A DNA stretch of 64,000 bases from Mesorhabditis belari (Eukaryota > Nematoda > Chromadorea > Rhabditida > Rhabditidae): contig CAUEEP010000878.1 in assembly GCA_958450365.1 (NCBI GenBank), positions 454,001 to 518,000 on the forward strand. The letters run 5' to 3'. Under the pieces are notes generated by a model. It searched no databases, was not told the origin of the DNA, and worked only from the letters and a program-made list of their open reading frames with translations. A program made the translations under genes and the position numbers. Positions 44,501 to 55,513 of the stretch are shown piece by piece. Positions within the stretch are counted from its first letter, which is position 1, and each line of letters starts with the position of its first letter.

Positions 44501-47500
44501 CAACATCAATACCAACATCAATATCAACATCAACATCAATATCAACATCAACATCAATATCAACATCAATATCAATACCAATACCAATACCAATATCAGT
44601 ATCAACATCAACATCAACATCAACATCAACATCAACATCAACATCAATATCAATATCAACATCAATATCAATATCAATATCAATATCAGTATCAATATCA
44701 ATATCAATATCAACATCAATATCAATACCAATACCAACATCAACATCAACATCAACATCAACATCAACATCAATATCAACATCAGCTTACCCGTCTTTTC
44801 AATAGCTCAGTCGGGCTGCCAGGTCTGAACTGTGAGCTGTGCTGTGGTGGTGGGACGCCGTCTGGGAGGCCAAGATCCTAAAATGTTAATGCTAATTACG
44901 CAATGCTATGCTAATAACCTGTTTAAGAGCTAATTGACTTAAATGCTGAATTAAAATCTAAGTTATAAAAGTCTCTGGGAAACAGTCAAGCCTCTAAAAG
45001 TTTCTTGAACCTGCAAACCTTTTTGAAAAGGTTCTAGGCAATAAAACTAACAGTTATAATGACAACACAGTTATAGTTTCTTATAGTTATAGTTTCTTTT
45101 GATAACGTTTATAGTTTAATATCCTTCAATTGCTATTTCTAGTCTAAAAAAAACCTTCTTCGAGAAGAAACGATTGTGGAAACCAAAGGGAATACTGATC
45201 GGAACATAGGCTCTGCCGACTTCGGACATTGTCGTTGCATCGAGCACCAAGAGAACACCTAAAGCTTTCTTTCAAACAAAAAACTTTTCCACAGTACCTT
45301 TATTTTCGTGTAGATCTAAAGCTCTAACTAGAAGCACTCCATCATCTTCTCTCCTTGAATCGGGTCGAGCGACAAACCACGGCTCGTGCAGTACCAGTGA
45401 GCTTTCCGCTTTGTACTCAACGTTTCGCTGACCGCTTGGATCGTCGACATTGATCTGAATTTCGTTTGCTTTGTTTAATGAATCCAAAATTATATAAACT
45501 TATCAAAAGGATGTATGGCATAAATAAAAGTTTTAAATTTCCACAAAATAAACATGAAGAACAAAACTAAATTTTCAGGGAACTACTGGGGTTGCACGAA
45601 AACTCTCTGTTAAAAATCACTCAACTATTCTAGACATTCTAGACAAATTCTGTTAAAAATTCTAGATAAAAAAAAAAGGCGCTGATTCCAAAAATGATAA
45701 TTTCATAAAAATCCGTTTTGTACATTTTTCTAAAATGAACTTTTATGAAAAAGTAAAAATCTGAAAGTCGACTCTTTTTATCGGCTTAGTTTGCGAGTGC
45801 TGATGATCAATCAAAGTATTTTTTGTTATAATCATGTTCTAACGGCTTTAATATAGTAAATAAACAAAAAAATAAGCGTCAATCACACTTCTGCTGCCAA
45901 GAGAATGACAACAGGTCAAATGTCATGGCCCATATACTATTTTGAATTAGAATAAAATTTAGAATTCTAGAAATAGAATTTTGCGCTGATTCCGAATCTG
46001 CTTTCTGTTTTTGCAACGCAGCACTCTGTCAAAAGTTATAAGGGCTCAAAGTTTTGTATCGCAGAAAGTTCGCAGAAAACAAGCTCTGAGTTTATAAGTT
46101 ATTTGGAAAGATGTCGCGGTGGCCGAATGGTAGTGGGCTGGAATACGAAGCAGAGAGTCTAGGGTTCGAGTCCGGCGTTTGACTTTTGTTGTTTCCGTTT
46201 TCGGTGTTGGATTTATCTTTGAATGGTTGGAGTGTTCTCTGTGTGCGCGCACAATCGTACATCATCTGGCACACCGTTGCTCTGGATATAGTCAATGATG
46301 ACACCAACCTCACCAAAACACTCAAACCATTCAAAGCTAAAAGAAGGACTCGAACCGCAGATTCCTTGCTTCGAATTCAAGCCCACTACCATTCATCCCA
46401 TTCAGCCCATCCAGCCATCTTTTCCGCTCTCGGAAGTTAACTGTATTCTGGTAAGTTAACGCAGGGCCTGTATTCTGTGATTCCATACAAAACTTTGAGC
46501 GCTTATAACTCTTGACAGAGTGCTGCGTTGCAAAAACCGAAAGCAGATTTGGAATCAGCGCAAAATTCTACGTCAAATAGTATATGGTTCATGGCATTTG
46601 ACCACCACACCTTGTTGACATTCCCTTGTGAGTATCTCACCTTGATAATCTTGTTATCGGCAGCGAATGGATGCTCAAGGATCCATGCCCATTGATAAGC
46701 TCGCGCCTCGTAGCCGCGATTGATTTGCGGAAAATCGGCTCCAATCGTTTCCTAGTTCATCGAATTAGAAATTTCTCAAATTTCGAAAAAACTTGTGGAA
46801 TCAAGTATGAGTACATGACACGATGCTGTTTCACATCTAACGTGAATCTCAGAATCCTGGCTGTTGATGGGTAGAGTTGAGAGGTCAAGAAGTCGGTGTA
46901 GAAATATTTCACATAAGGATCGTGACTGTCGTAGACGACCTGGAAATTGATTTATTTAGTTGAATTGCTTTTCGCCTTGTGCTAAATGGAGAAACATTCC
47001 TTTTCAGAATAAACAGAAAAAAAAGTGCTTCAAAAAAGGTGTGTTTCTATTTTTGATTGGAACAAGTGTCGAAATCTAGCTTATTATTTTCAATGACCAT
47101 GTCAGCGGTGATCGTTCCATCAGGGCTTTCAAAAGCATTCAACTGATGAGTGACGAACATTGACGGGAAAACTTCCAACGGTTTTGGCGTTACCCATTCT
47201 TTGGTTTTCTTGTTGAAGATCAAGAATCTGAAATCAAAGATTTGAGAACGACTTAAGGATTTTGAGAACGGCAAAAGTGATTTAGTGAAGTTTGCTTGAA
47301 CTGATTGAACCTCATTGGGACCATATCGTAAAAGTCCATTCCCCAAAGGCCTCCATTTTGGATAGCAGATCGAGGGTTGCTCATTGGTGGCTCCTAAACG
47401 AATGAAAAGGTTTTTGAATGACTCAACATCTCAAGTAATACAAAATCATAACATAACATCATCATAACAGCGCCAAAATACTTCTAAAAGTTAAGATCAA

Positions 47501-50500
47501 GAGTTTGGTATCAGAGCTGTTTATGATTTTCTTGAATTTGGATTAACAGTATCCATCTATAATTGGATTAACAGTATCCATCCATAATTGGATTAACAGT
47601 ATCCATCCCTAATGCAACATCATAACAGTGCCACAATACTTCTAAAAGCGACCAAGACAAAGTGTTGATACCAGATCAAAAATGCAAACTGAGGGAGGCT
47701 ATTAGATTTGAGGTACTATTAAGGTTAGGGGGGCACTTTTTATTCTTCAAAACCACTTTTTCTTGGGTAGTTTTATGTGTAGATTCCGAAAAACACAATG
47801 AGAGCTTGGGAAAATACGTTTTAAGCTGAGTTTCCGAGCTTCAAAGTGCGCACACATACAGTGTGATGAGGGGATACACAGGGAAAAGGTCTAGCGTCCC
47901 AGTATAGATGTCGGTGATGCTTCGGAGAGTGCCAGGGATGGTTGAAGCCTTGAAGGATTAAGATACAGATCCCAGTATTGTTACAGGGGGCTTGGAGGGG
48001 GCGCAGGAGGTGAGGAGAGGGGAAGGGAGGGGTGAGGTGGGGAGCGGAGGGGAAGGGAAGGCGCCCTTTAACTTGCTGGATCAAACTAAGTCCAAAACAC
48101 CCACCCAGACTGGTTTGATGCATAAAACTACCCCAGAAACAGTGGTTTTAAAGAAAAAAAAGTGCCCCCTAACCTTAATAGCGCCGGGGCCTTTTATTAA
48201 AATCACGATTGTACTTGAATCGGCTCGAAAGAGTCGTGAATGCTAAATTTGTTAAATAATCCATTTTTTCTTCACTATAACCCTTCTTTTCATTTTGACT
48301 CAATGCGGGGTGAGATTTGCGTGCAATCGGACTCTTCTCTTCCCTTCTTTCCAGCTTTCCCTTCTTTCCCGCTTTCCCCTCTTTCTCCATTTCCCCTCAA
48401 AGTCAACATGTTGTGTGCCGCCTTTAGGGAATGAAGAGAAAGACAAGTTCACGCAATTTCTTGTACTAGAGATACACAAGCAGGTACTTGCTAGAAGGGG
48501 ACAATATTGATTCATTCGAGGAATCTCAAGAATGTTTTGGGCTTGACTGTTGGTTATTCTTGAGGCCATTCTATTGGCCATTCTTGAGGCCATTCTTGAG
48601 GCCATTCTATTGACCATTCTTTTGGTCATTCTTTTGATCATTCTATTGGCCATTCTTGAGGCCATTCTATTGGCCATCAACGTTGACCATTCCATTAAAC
48701 TCGTGACATTGTAATCTTTGCAAAAATCAAGAAACATTTTAAAAATTGAGACTTATGATGTTTGAAATGTTTGAAATCACTAGAATTTTTAGAATCTAGA
48801 TCAATTTCCAAATCCAAATCATAAACCCGCCTTGAACTTGCATGGGTTGATGAGAAGTGACGTGATCGGTAAAATGATGTACTTTTCGGTTGAAGTGATC
48901 GAATGAATATAGCCAGGTAGAAGGGTTTTATCTCCTGAAATGACCACATTGCTGAAGGGTTCAATATTATTTCTCAACCAATGTATTCGTCATCGTGTCC
49001 GCAAGCATTCGGATCCCAGACACCGTAGTCGTAAAGACCGACAACACGACGCACTCCGTTCTTGTCGACGGTGAAAATTCCCTGAAAGATGTTTTTAAAA
49101 AACGAATCCTATCCAAAATACAAGTTTGACAAGTTCTAACAAGTTCTAAAAACTTTTAACAAGTTCTAACAAGTTTTATTGATTTTTAAAAGGTTTGAAG
49201 TTTTATTTTATTGGGTTGTCCAGTTATGAATGCGCGTTTTTTATCATTTTGCAAATTTCTCAAGATATTGAACAGATGTTATATATCATTCGAAAGCTGA
49301 AGATCTCCTCTACATTTTGATATAAAAAGTTTTTGAATTTGTTCAGCTTCTGGGCAAATTGACTGCACAGAAGAAGAGGTGGCCAAAAAAATGGAAGGGC
49401 GCCTTTGGATCAAGTTTTGGCTCCGCTCAAATTGAGTTAACCGTTTGATATTTGGCCAATAGATATATCAATACAAGTTTTTTTAAAATATAACAATTTC
49501 AGAGCATCTTTACTTTTCTTTTCTTTTCTGGGCGGTTATTTTACACCATAAAACTTGAGGAATAGCTAAGCTGAAATGGGTTTTTTCGCCGGATATGTCT
49601 TTGCGACTGGAGGAGTCTTCTGCATGAATCCAATCTTTTTCTATTTCTCTGGGTCTTACAGTTACGGTAGGTTAACAGAATGACCGAGAAATTGAAGCCT
49701 TCCGCGTACTTTATACTTTATAAACGCGCACGGTCCGGCACATGGCAAATATGATTTTGCAGCTGATTCTTTAAGAAGTTCAGAGTGCCGTAGTTTACCG
49801 TTCAGTGTGCCGTAGTTTACCGAATAATCCTACCGTACTCCATCTACAATTTTCACTTTTAGTAATCTGGTCGATTGTTTCCTACTTCTACATCATTTTA
49901 GCGTTAAACCGTCTTGTTCTCGTTCTCAACAACAAGCTTTTACATCGAGCATACCTCTCCCTTTGTGTACCTCTCCCCTTTGTGCAATCAATTTGCCCAA
50001 AAGCGGAAGAAATTCCAAAGCTTTTTATATCAAAATGTAGAGGAGATCTTCAGCTTTCGAATGATATATAACACTCATATACATCTGGTCGATATCTTGA
50101 GAAATTCACAAAATAATAAAAACACGCATCCATAACTGGACAACCCAATATATCTTTTCTTTTTCTACCTGGAAAAAGCGCTGCTCGTTGAAGTTCATTG
50201 CTGAAAACGAGCCCCAAATTGTTCCATCAGCATCATTGCTAAAAGATCAAACAGAATTCGAACATTTAACAGTATGTTATTTGATGATTTGCTATAACTA
50301 TTTTAGATGAGTACCGCTCGTGAATCGCCATCGAAATCGGAATCATCGACGGTCGAGGAACGCCGAAAATATCGTTCTCTTCTATGAATGGGAAGAGCTT
50401 GAACTTGTTTAGAGTTCGCACCTAGAAATGAGCACAACCTTAAAAGCACGAGTAACTCTAAAGAAATGAGCACAACCTTAAAAGCACGAGTAACTCATTT

Positions 50501-51771
50501 AAAGAGAAATTCTCTTCTAAACTCACATCAAACTCATATCCGACCCAATATGGAGCCTCTGTTCCGGCAATTACTCGATTTCCCACTTTCCAGAAGTCAA
50601 GATTTGGATGAAAACGAGCAGAGTCGGTGTTGGCTGGGACCTAAACAAAATATTACACAAATAACTGCGATTTTATATGATTTTGATTTGATTGATATGA
50701 ATTATTTCGAGCCTTGTTTCTGGGTTTTTTCAGTACGTAATCCATTCGAATTTTTTAACGACAAATTGTTGAGAGCTTTTCTTTCTAATGCCGTAAAAAT
50801 TTTGTCTATCCAAACAATGATTAGTTTTAGGGCGTCGACATAAGGAGCATAGACAAATGACAAATTCGAGCGATTTGTATGAGTTGAAGCTTGGACGTAG
50901 CGCAACGGTTGTGGTCAAAAACATTAATCGTGCATTTGGTCATGAGGCTACTTCTGTTACTGGCTACTTCTGTTACTGGCTACTTCTGTTACTTCCATTA
51001 CTGGCTACTTCTTGATGATGGCTGGGACCATCAACAAGATATTTCTAAAGTAAATGTACCAAAAAAAGTTTATGATAACTTTAAGTGCATTTTTCTGAAT
51101 AAAATATGGCTTACCTGTTCCCATCTCGCCATTGCCGTCAAGTTATAGTCCGACCATCCAGCCCAAGGAACTGATGACTAAAAAGTAAATGTACTTCTGT
51201 TACAGAAAGCTTTTGCTGTACATTGCAACAAAATTTCTTACCTTTGACATATTTCTGTCATAGAATTCCCAGATCTTGTAGGGTCGAGCTGGATAGTATT
51301 GAGCAGAGAAAATGACCTGCCCATTACTGATATGGAAAGATCCAACGGCTCCAATCGCGTCGATCATATGATTGAGTCGTTGGCCGGGTGGAGCCGACGA
51401 GTTTCCGTAAGAGGCGGAGAGTTGACACAAGAAATAACCGTCTAACCATTTTGGGATGTTTTTACTCGGACAATACAATTCTCTGTATTTGTCCCCATCC
51501 CAAGCCTCCGGGAAACCCAAGTTAACCTGAAAAAGCTTGATGAGGAATGAAACAAAGCTCATAGACACTGTAGTGATCTGACTACAGTATTTCGATCTAG
51601 AGCTACAGTAGCCTTACAAGACTATACCTGTCTGTCTAAAGCAACAGTAGACTTACGGTACTTTTTAGAGGTTTCTATCTTTCTATCTTTCTATCTAGAA
51701 TATCTTTGCCCAACCTTATTGATAGACTGGGATAGCACCAATGGGAGTAAAGCTATCCAAAGTTCTCGCAT
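41535..51771 (-). CDS. Secreted carotenoid cleavage oxygenase (BCMO family), 22 exons, about 818 aa
   Basis: Exons: 51771-51715, 51526-51242, 51177-51115, 50640-50527, 50421-50315, 50238-50169, 49081-48979, 48934-48827, 47393-47311, 47227-47098, 46939-46793, 46751-46641, 45454-45298, 45258-45155, 44877-44791, 44147-44043, 43990-43873, 43293-43208, 43165-43085, 43032-42919, 42134-42079, 41706-41535. A signal peptide (MRELWIALLPLVLS) starts one base after a TTTCAG. The beta-propeller oxygenase spans about aa 20-546, with four likely Fe(II)-binding histidines: His207 (AIHERN), His277 (GYIHSITSTE), His357 (THQLNAF) and His539 (FGFHNRFF). The family splits carotenoids to apocarotenals/retinal; substrate is not predictable here. 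Residues 547-818 are an in-frame extension. One junction (48827/47393) is out of frame by one base (see findings). Which nematode BCMO paralogue it is cannot be decided. Confidence 0.85.
41774..41897. mobile_element. Small foldback element
   Basis: The arms GAGTTGTTTAGTTGAAAATG and its near complement lie around a short core, in the last intron of the BCMO-like gene. Confidence 0.75.
44190..44785. repeat. 600-bp AATATCAACATC microsatellite/minisatellite
   Basis: Hexamers AACATC, AATATC, AATACC and AGTATC in higher-order order fill the intron between BCMO-like exons 15 and 16, ending within 10 bp of the donor of exon 15. The long alternating-residue frames on both strands are artefacts of this repeat. 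Confidence 0.95.
45970..46615. mobile_element. Foldback element with two facing tRNA-like cores (G3)
   Basis: Outer arms: GCGCTGATTCCGAATCTGC / GCAGATTTGGAATCAGCGC, and AGCACTCTGTCAAAAGTTAT / ATAACTCTTGACAGAGTGC. Inner tRNA-like units: plus strand 46112-46185 (GGTGGCCGAATGGTAGTGGG; GGGTTCGAGTCCGGC) and minus strand 46340-46415 (mirror image). The centre is near 46265. The whole element is one imperfect palindrome. Confidence 0.8.
47720..48182. mobile_element. Foldback element with G-rich centre
   Basis: The arms TTAAGGTTAGGGGGGCAC and its complement TGCCCCCTAACCTTAA, plus CTTTTTCTTGGGTAGTTTTA and its partner, are inverted. The interior at 47985-48060 is an unusually G-rich stretch (GGAGGGG, GGGAAGGG, GGTGGGG) that could form G-quadruplexes. 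It lies in the intron after the 48827-48934 exon. Confidence 0.75.
48540..48685. repeat. 12-bp tandem repeat (GGCCATTCTTGA / GGCCATTCTATT)
   Basis: About twelve alternating dodecamers in the same intron. Confidence 0.9.
49209..50150. mobile_element. MITE family B, long copy with insertion
   Basis: Termini TATTGGGTTGTCCAGTTATG and CATAACTGGACAACCCAATA. Compared with 61433-62013 it carries about 375 extra bp in its middle (about 49590-49965). No transposase frame is visible in the extra part. It lies in an intron of the BCMO-like gene. Confidence 0.8.
50425..50505. repeat. Tandem duplication of 40 bp
   Basis: AATGAGCACAACCTTAAAAG and the following ACGAGTAACTC occur twice in a row just outside the 50421 exon boundary. 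Confidence 0.85.
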
Positions 51772-51772
51772 T

Positions 51773-51779
51773 CTGAAAG
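51773..51779 (-). promoter_or_regulatory. Spliced-leader type acceptor at the BCMO-like start codon
   Basis: On the minus strand ACTTTCAG is followed by A and then ATG. A strong acceptor one base from the initiator of a signal peptide is the classic layout for nematode trans-splicing. Confidence 0.6.
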
Positions 51780-52840
51780 TTAATTATAAGAAAAGACAGA
51801 ATAAGAAAATACAAATAAATCAAAAACGGTAATATCTTTAAGTTTCAATTGCATGCAAATGAAAAATTTAGAATGCTTATGGGTAGAAGTGATTGAATAT
51901 AGGTTCAAGGGTTCAAGTGTCCAAGAGAGAAGGGGTTCAGCCCCGACAGTCTCCTCCCATCTCTTTGTCCTTCGCGTCTTTTCTTTTCACTTCTTTTGAC
52001 TTCTTTCGACTTCTTTTCACTTCTTTGTCTTCTTTCTCTTCTTTCTTTTAAAGAGCTTATGGATTACTCCATCAAAGGCCTTTTGAAATAAGAAGTGTTT
52101 TAAGTCATGAATGTGTTTGGACAAAATTGTTTGGCATCGATATCTTTTGATTCGGTATCTTTTGGTATCTTTTGATATCTTTTGATCAACTTTAAATCAA
52201 CTAGCACTCTTTTTTCAATAACTTGATCAGAGCATCAATTAGAAGTTGGATCCACACGTTGATGAACCTCACTGGTTTAGGCGAATCATAGTTCCCTTCA
52301 AAACGAGCTGTTTGGCTTAACGGAAAGTTACCAAAAAAGTAACTTTGAGCATGACTACTAGTGTATGGAATAGGAAAAAGAAATTCTTTGCAAAGCCTGG
52401 ATAACTAGCCTTAGTGTTAAAATCAGAGAGATCCAGAAGCTAGAGAGAGCCAGGCTCAAATAGCCCTGGATCCAGAGGATTGTCAATAACTTGATCGGAG
52501 AAGTGGAGATCGGCAAACGGACTGGGGTGACTGTGCCCCACTTCTTATATTGATATGTGATTCTTTGATTATTCTCCTTTTTCTTTTTAATGCTTTTTTA
52601 TTTAACGTTTCTTTAGTAATGTAAAATAAAGAGATTCAAGTTCTTTTTCAAAAGCATCCCAAAACTATAAACCCGCCGACATCATAAGTCTAGTAAGATG
52701 ACACAAATCATGGTTGCGAAAAGTTTTTTTGGTTCTAGTTTATCCTAGAGTTCTAGTTTTAGTTTGATTTTAACGTTTAGCTAATAGTAACACAATAAAA
52801 TAGAGTTTGACATGTTTTCAGACGTGATGAGTTAACAAAT
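51780..52840. other. Intergenic stretch without a visible gene
   Basis: Short pyrimidine runs at 51960-52060 and repeated TTTTGATATCTTT words at 52140-52190. No exon chain and no recognised repeat family. Confidence 0.5.
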
Positions 52841-52849
52841 TGAACCCAG

Positions 52850-53245
52850 ACAAGCTCAAGCTTAGTCTGCTCAAGCTCAAGTTTTGTCTGCTCAAGCTTT
52901 GTCTGCTCAAGCTCAAGTTTTGTCTGCTCAAGCTTAGTCTGCTCAAGCTCAAGTTTTGTCTGCTCAAGCTTTGTCTGCTCAAGCTCAAGTTTTGTCTGCT
53001 CAAGCTTAGTCTGCTCAAGCTCAAGTTTTGTCTGCTTAAGCTTAGTCTGCTCAAGCTCAAGTTTTGTCTGCTCAAGCTTAGTCTGCTCAAGCTCAAGTTT
53101 TGTCTGCTCAAGCTTAGTCTGCTCAAGCTCAAGTTTTGTCTGCTCAAGCTTAGTCTGCTCAAGCTCAAGTTTTTTCTGCTCAAGCTTAGTCTGCTCAAGC
53201 TCAAGTTTTGTCTGCTCAAGTTTTGTCTGCTCAAGCTCAAGATAA
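52850..53245. repeat. 36-bp minisatellite built of CTCAAGCTTAGTCTG and CTCAAGTTTTGTCTG
   Basis: About eleven copies with an inner dodecamer-like substructure. Both strands give long Leu/Lys- or Ser/Arg-periodic frames, which are not taken as genes. Confidence 0.95.
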
Positions 53246-53249
53246 ACTG

Positions 53250-54540
53250 TCTTAAAATCAGTGCTCTTGGCTCATCAGTGCTTGTCATTTCTACATTTTA
53301 ACATTTAGCAATCGTTTTGAATATAAAATTTCGGTTATTGAGAGTTGTGTTTTTGCGAGAAACCATATGCTAGTCAACTAGTTCTATAAGTGAAGAACAG
53401 CGTTCGATTTTGTAAACAAAAATCCACCAGAAAAGTCAACCTCTTCACAAAAGCGCAACATTCTGTAAAAAACATCTTTCTTTATGCTTTTTTCTTACTT
53501 TTTGACTTATTCTTTTCAAATAGCCTGTATTGTTTTAAAAGAAAAGTGTTCAGTTCAGTGGCCAAGATTGTTGTCGTCTCGGGAGGAGAAAAGGATGGTG
53601 CGATCCGGAGGAATCATTGAGAAAGGACTAGAGAAGAAGGGGACGCTCCCCTTCTGCGTGACCATCTAAGCTCAATGACAAACTCAGTGTTGTGCCTCCA
53701 ACAGACTTGGGAAAAGGGTTTGCTTCTTTTCTAAAGATACCCTCTGAACCCTCAGGGAAAGTTTACGAGTGAGAAAATCGTTGAAAAATCTATCCAACGA
53801 AAGCTGAACCATTTTCCCTTTTTAGGACTTTTCGGGAAAAGTCCATTCTTTCTGCAATAAGCCTCTTCTTTGTTTGGAAGACTTTTTTGGGATCAGAGAG
53901 TGTGGTTCAAAAATTTCAGTTGCGAATTTCGAATAGGAGGTGTGGGTTCAATATTGTGAAGACTTTTGAAGCTGGAAAGCTGGAAAGGGTTGAGCTGGAA
54001 AGGGTTGAGCTGGAAAGGGATTTAAAGTTTGTCTCATTGGTTTCAGCAATGAGACAGTTTAAAACAGTCTTGTCTTGATAAAAGATGCCAACTCAAGCAC
54101 ACCAAAATGTGGTACAATTGTCAAGCAAAATTTAAGAGCTAAAAACTCCCGGTGCCAGACTTAAGAAATGAATCGTATTTCGCACAAAGGTAGTGGTACA
54201 AAATCATACAAATGAGCTTGTCCCAATCCAAATGAGCTTGTCCCAAACTCCAATATCTTGTCCCAATCTCAAATAGCTTGTCCCAACAGAGAATGTTCCA
54301 AAAAAGCTTTTTCAAGGCAGTTTTGATGGAGCTTGACAAAGCTAACAATAAGTCAAACTGGGTCAAGACCAGGCCTGTCTTTATGGCCTATAAAAAATAT
54401 CTGAGCCGACTAGCTAGAAGCTAGATTCAAGCTAGAAGCTAGATTCAAGCTAGAACCAGATCCAGATCTGGTTCTGGTCCGGTACTTTTCGGTTATTCCC
54501 CCGCCACCCAAACTAATGTTTCCTTGTTGAGCTGGCTGAT
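53250..54540. other. Intergenic stretch without a visible gene
   Basis: Contains short repeats (GAGCTGGAAAGGGTT at 53975, AATGAGCTTGTCCCAA at 54210) and a perfect GAACCAGATC/GATCTGGTTC palindrome near 54452. No coding region recognised. Confidence 0.5.
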
Positions 54541-54545
54541 CGGAG

Positions 54546-54893
54546 TACCAAGACGCTCGTTGATAAGATTTTGAAATTTATTGCACCCGGATCGATGATT
54601 TACTCGTGGAAAGCCTAACGCAGCCATTTTCGAGAATCCTGGTTATTCGCATGAGAAAGTCAACCACAAATTCAACTTTTTAAATCTGGATGATCCAAAA
54701 TGGGTCGAGCGTATGTGGGCCAAGTGGAGAACCAAGAAAGAACGCGGAACGAGCCGTGCTGTGCTCTCAAGCTACCTCTCAGAATTTATAGTCCGGCACG
54801 AAATCGGCGACAAGAATATGTACGAGTGGACACTCTTCGTTCTTCAAAATGGACATCTCGACAAATCGCTCTTCCAAATCCACCCAATATAAC
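54546..54893 (+). pseudogene. Merlin/ISXO2-like DDE transposase, 3' fragment
   Basis: Frame 1 reads TLVDKILKFIAPGSMIYS then a stop after one frameshift. The next frame reads NAAIFENPGYSHEKVNHKFN, then ERMWAKWRTKKERG and SSYLSEFIVRHEIG, ending at TAA. The order (strand D-containing GSMIYSD site, HEKVNH.FNF, the W.K segment, YL.EF) is that of ISXO2/IS1016-type (Merlin) transposases. The N-terminal part with the first catalytic Asp is missing. A decayed insertion, not a working gene. Confidence 0.65.
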
Positions 54894-54951
54894 GATTTAA
54901 TACTTTTTTCTTTTCTTTTTGATGTCTTATGATCTATGGTGTGTATGTTTT

Positions 54952-55338
54952 TTAAAATTTTGGATTGGCGGAGGTATAACCGAAATGGGCAGGTGGCGGA
55001 GATATAGGTGAGTCCAAAGCGAAAGCATTGGAAGTCGTGGAGGTGGAGCCGCTCGAGGTCGAAAGATTTGACGTCGATTTGCTCGTGATCATCGAAGGAG
55101 CCGAAGAAGAAGACGAAGATAATTGATCGAATGAGAGCAGGACAGCGAGCTCGGTGAAAACACCGAGCTCGAGTTTGGGAGGAGGCACCTCAACACCAGC
55201 TTCAATCGCCGCAACCACGTCCTCGAGTACCTCTGGTCCAGTTTCTGGTTCACTCAGATACTTTTTAGGACCAGAACAAGCTAGGCGAGCAGTCAAGGAG
55301 TGGTCAGACTCACTTAGCTTTGACCTAGCTGGCCTGGC
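54952..55338 (-). CDS. Unidentified Ser/Pro-rich terminal exon or ORF
   Basis: A 129-codon frame opens directly after a TTAG acceptor at 55339 and ends in TAA at 54952. It contains SEPETGPEVLEDVVAAIEAG, a helical ELAVLLSFDQL segment and a Ser/Thr-rich tail ending PPPAHFGYTSANPKF. Its GC content and composition are coding-like compared with the flanks. I found no upstream exon that joins it and no family likeness. The opposite strand also has open stretches, and a perfect 11-bp hairpin (CGAGCTCGGTG) sits inside at 55146-55171, so it could instead be transposon-derived sequence. Confidence 0.35.
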   Translation of the reverse strand, partial: ARPARSKLSESDHSLTARLACSGPKKYLSEPETGPEVLEDVVAAIEAGVEVPPPKLELGVFTELAVLLSFDQLSSSSSSAPSMITSKSTSNLSTSSGSTSTTSNAFALDSPISPPPAHFGYTSANPKF

Positions 55339-55507
55339 CTAACTGATCTGGTACAAACCCGGTCTGGTAAGTTATACCTTCGGACCAATTGGAAAACAAT
55401 CTTCACTCTCTCTCTCTCTCTTTCAAAACCTCTTCAGAAGCACAATTATTGTGTTGGCCATAATATTTTGTTTGTTTACTTCCCAGTGCATACTGATAGG
55501 ATAACAT

Positions 55508-55513
55508 TTTATT
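55508..55513 (-). terminator. Candidate polyadenylation signal of flp-7
   Basis: AATAAA on the minus strand about 200 bp after the flp-7 stop codon. Confidence 0.4.

Noticed and set aside
44177..44828. Two 200-codon frames of alternating Asn-Ile or Leu-Met on opposite strands
   Set aside because: Products of the AATATCAACATC array, which is an intron of the BCMO-like gene.
51527..51568. Alternative BCMO start (MSFVSFLIKLFQ) reading straight into exon 2
   Set aside because: It would read through a strong TTTTTCAG acceptor; the upstream exon 51771-51715 gives a better signal peptide next to a spliced-leader acceptor.
52818..53301. Ser-Leu-Arg and Lys-Leu-Cys periodic frames of about 155 codons
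   Set aside because: A 36-bp minisatellite without variation expected from codon selection, open on both strands.
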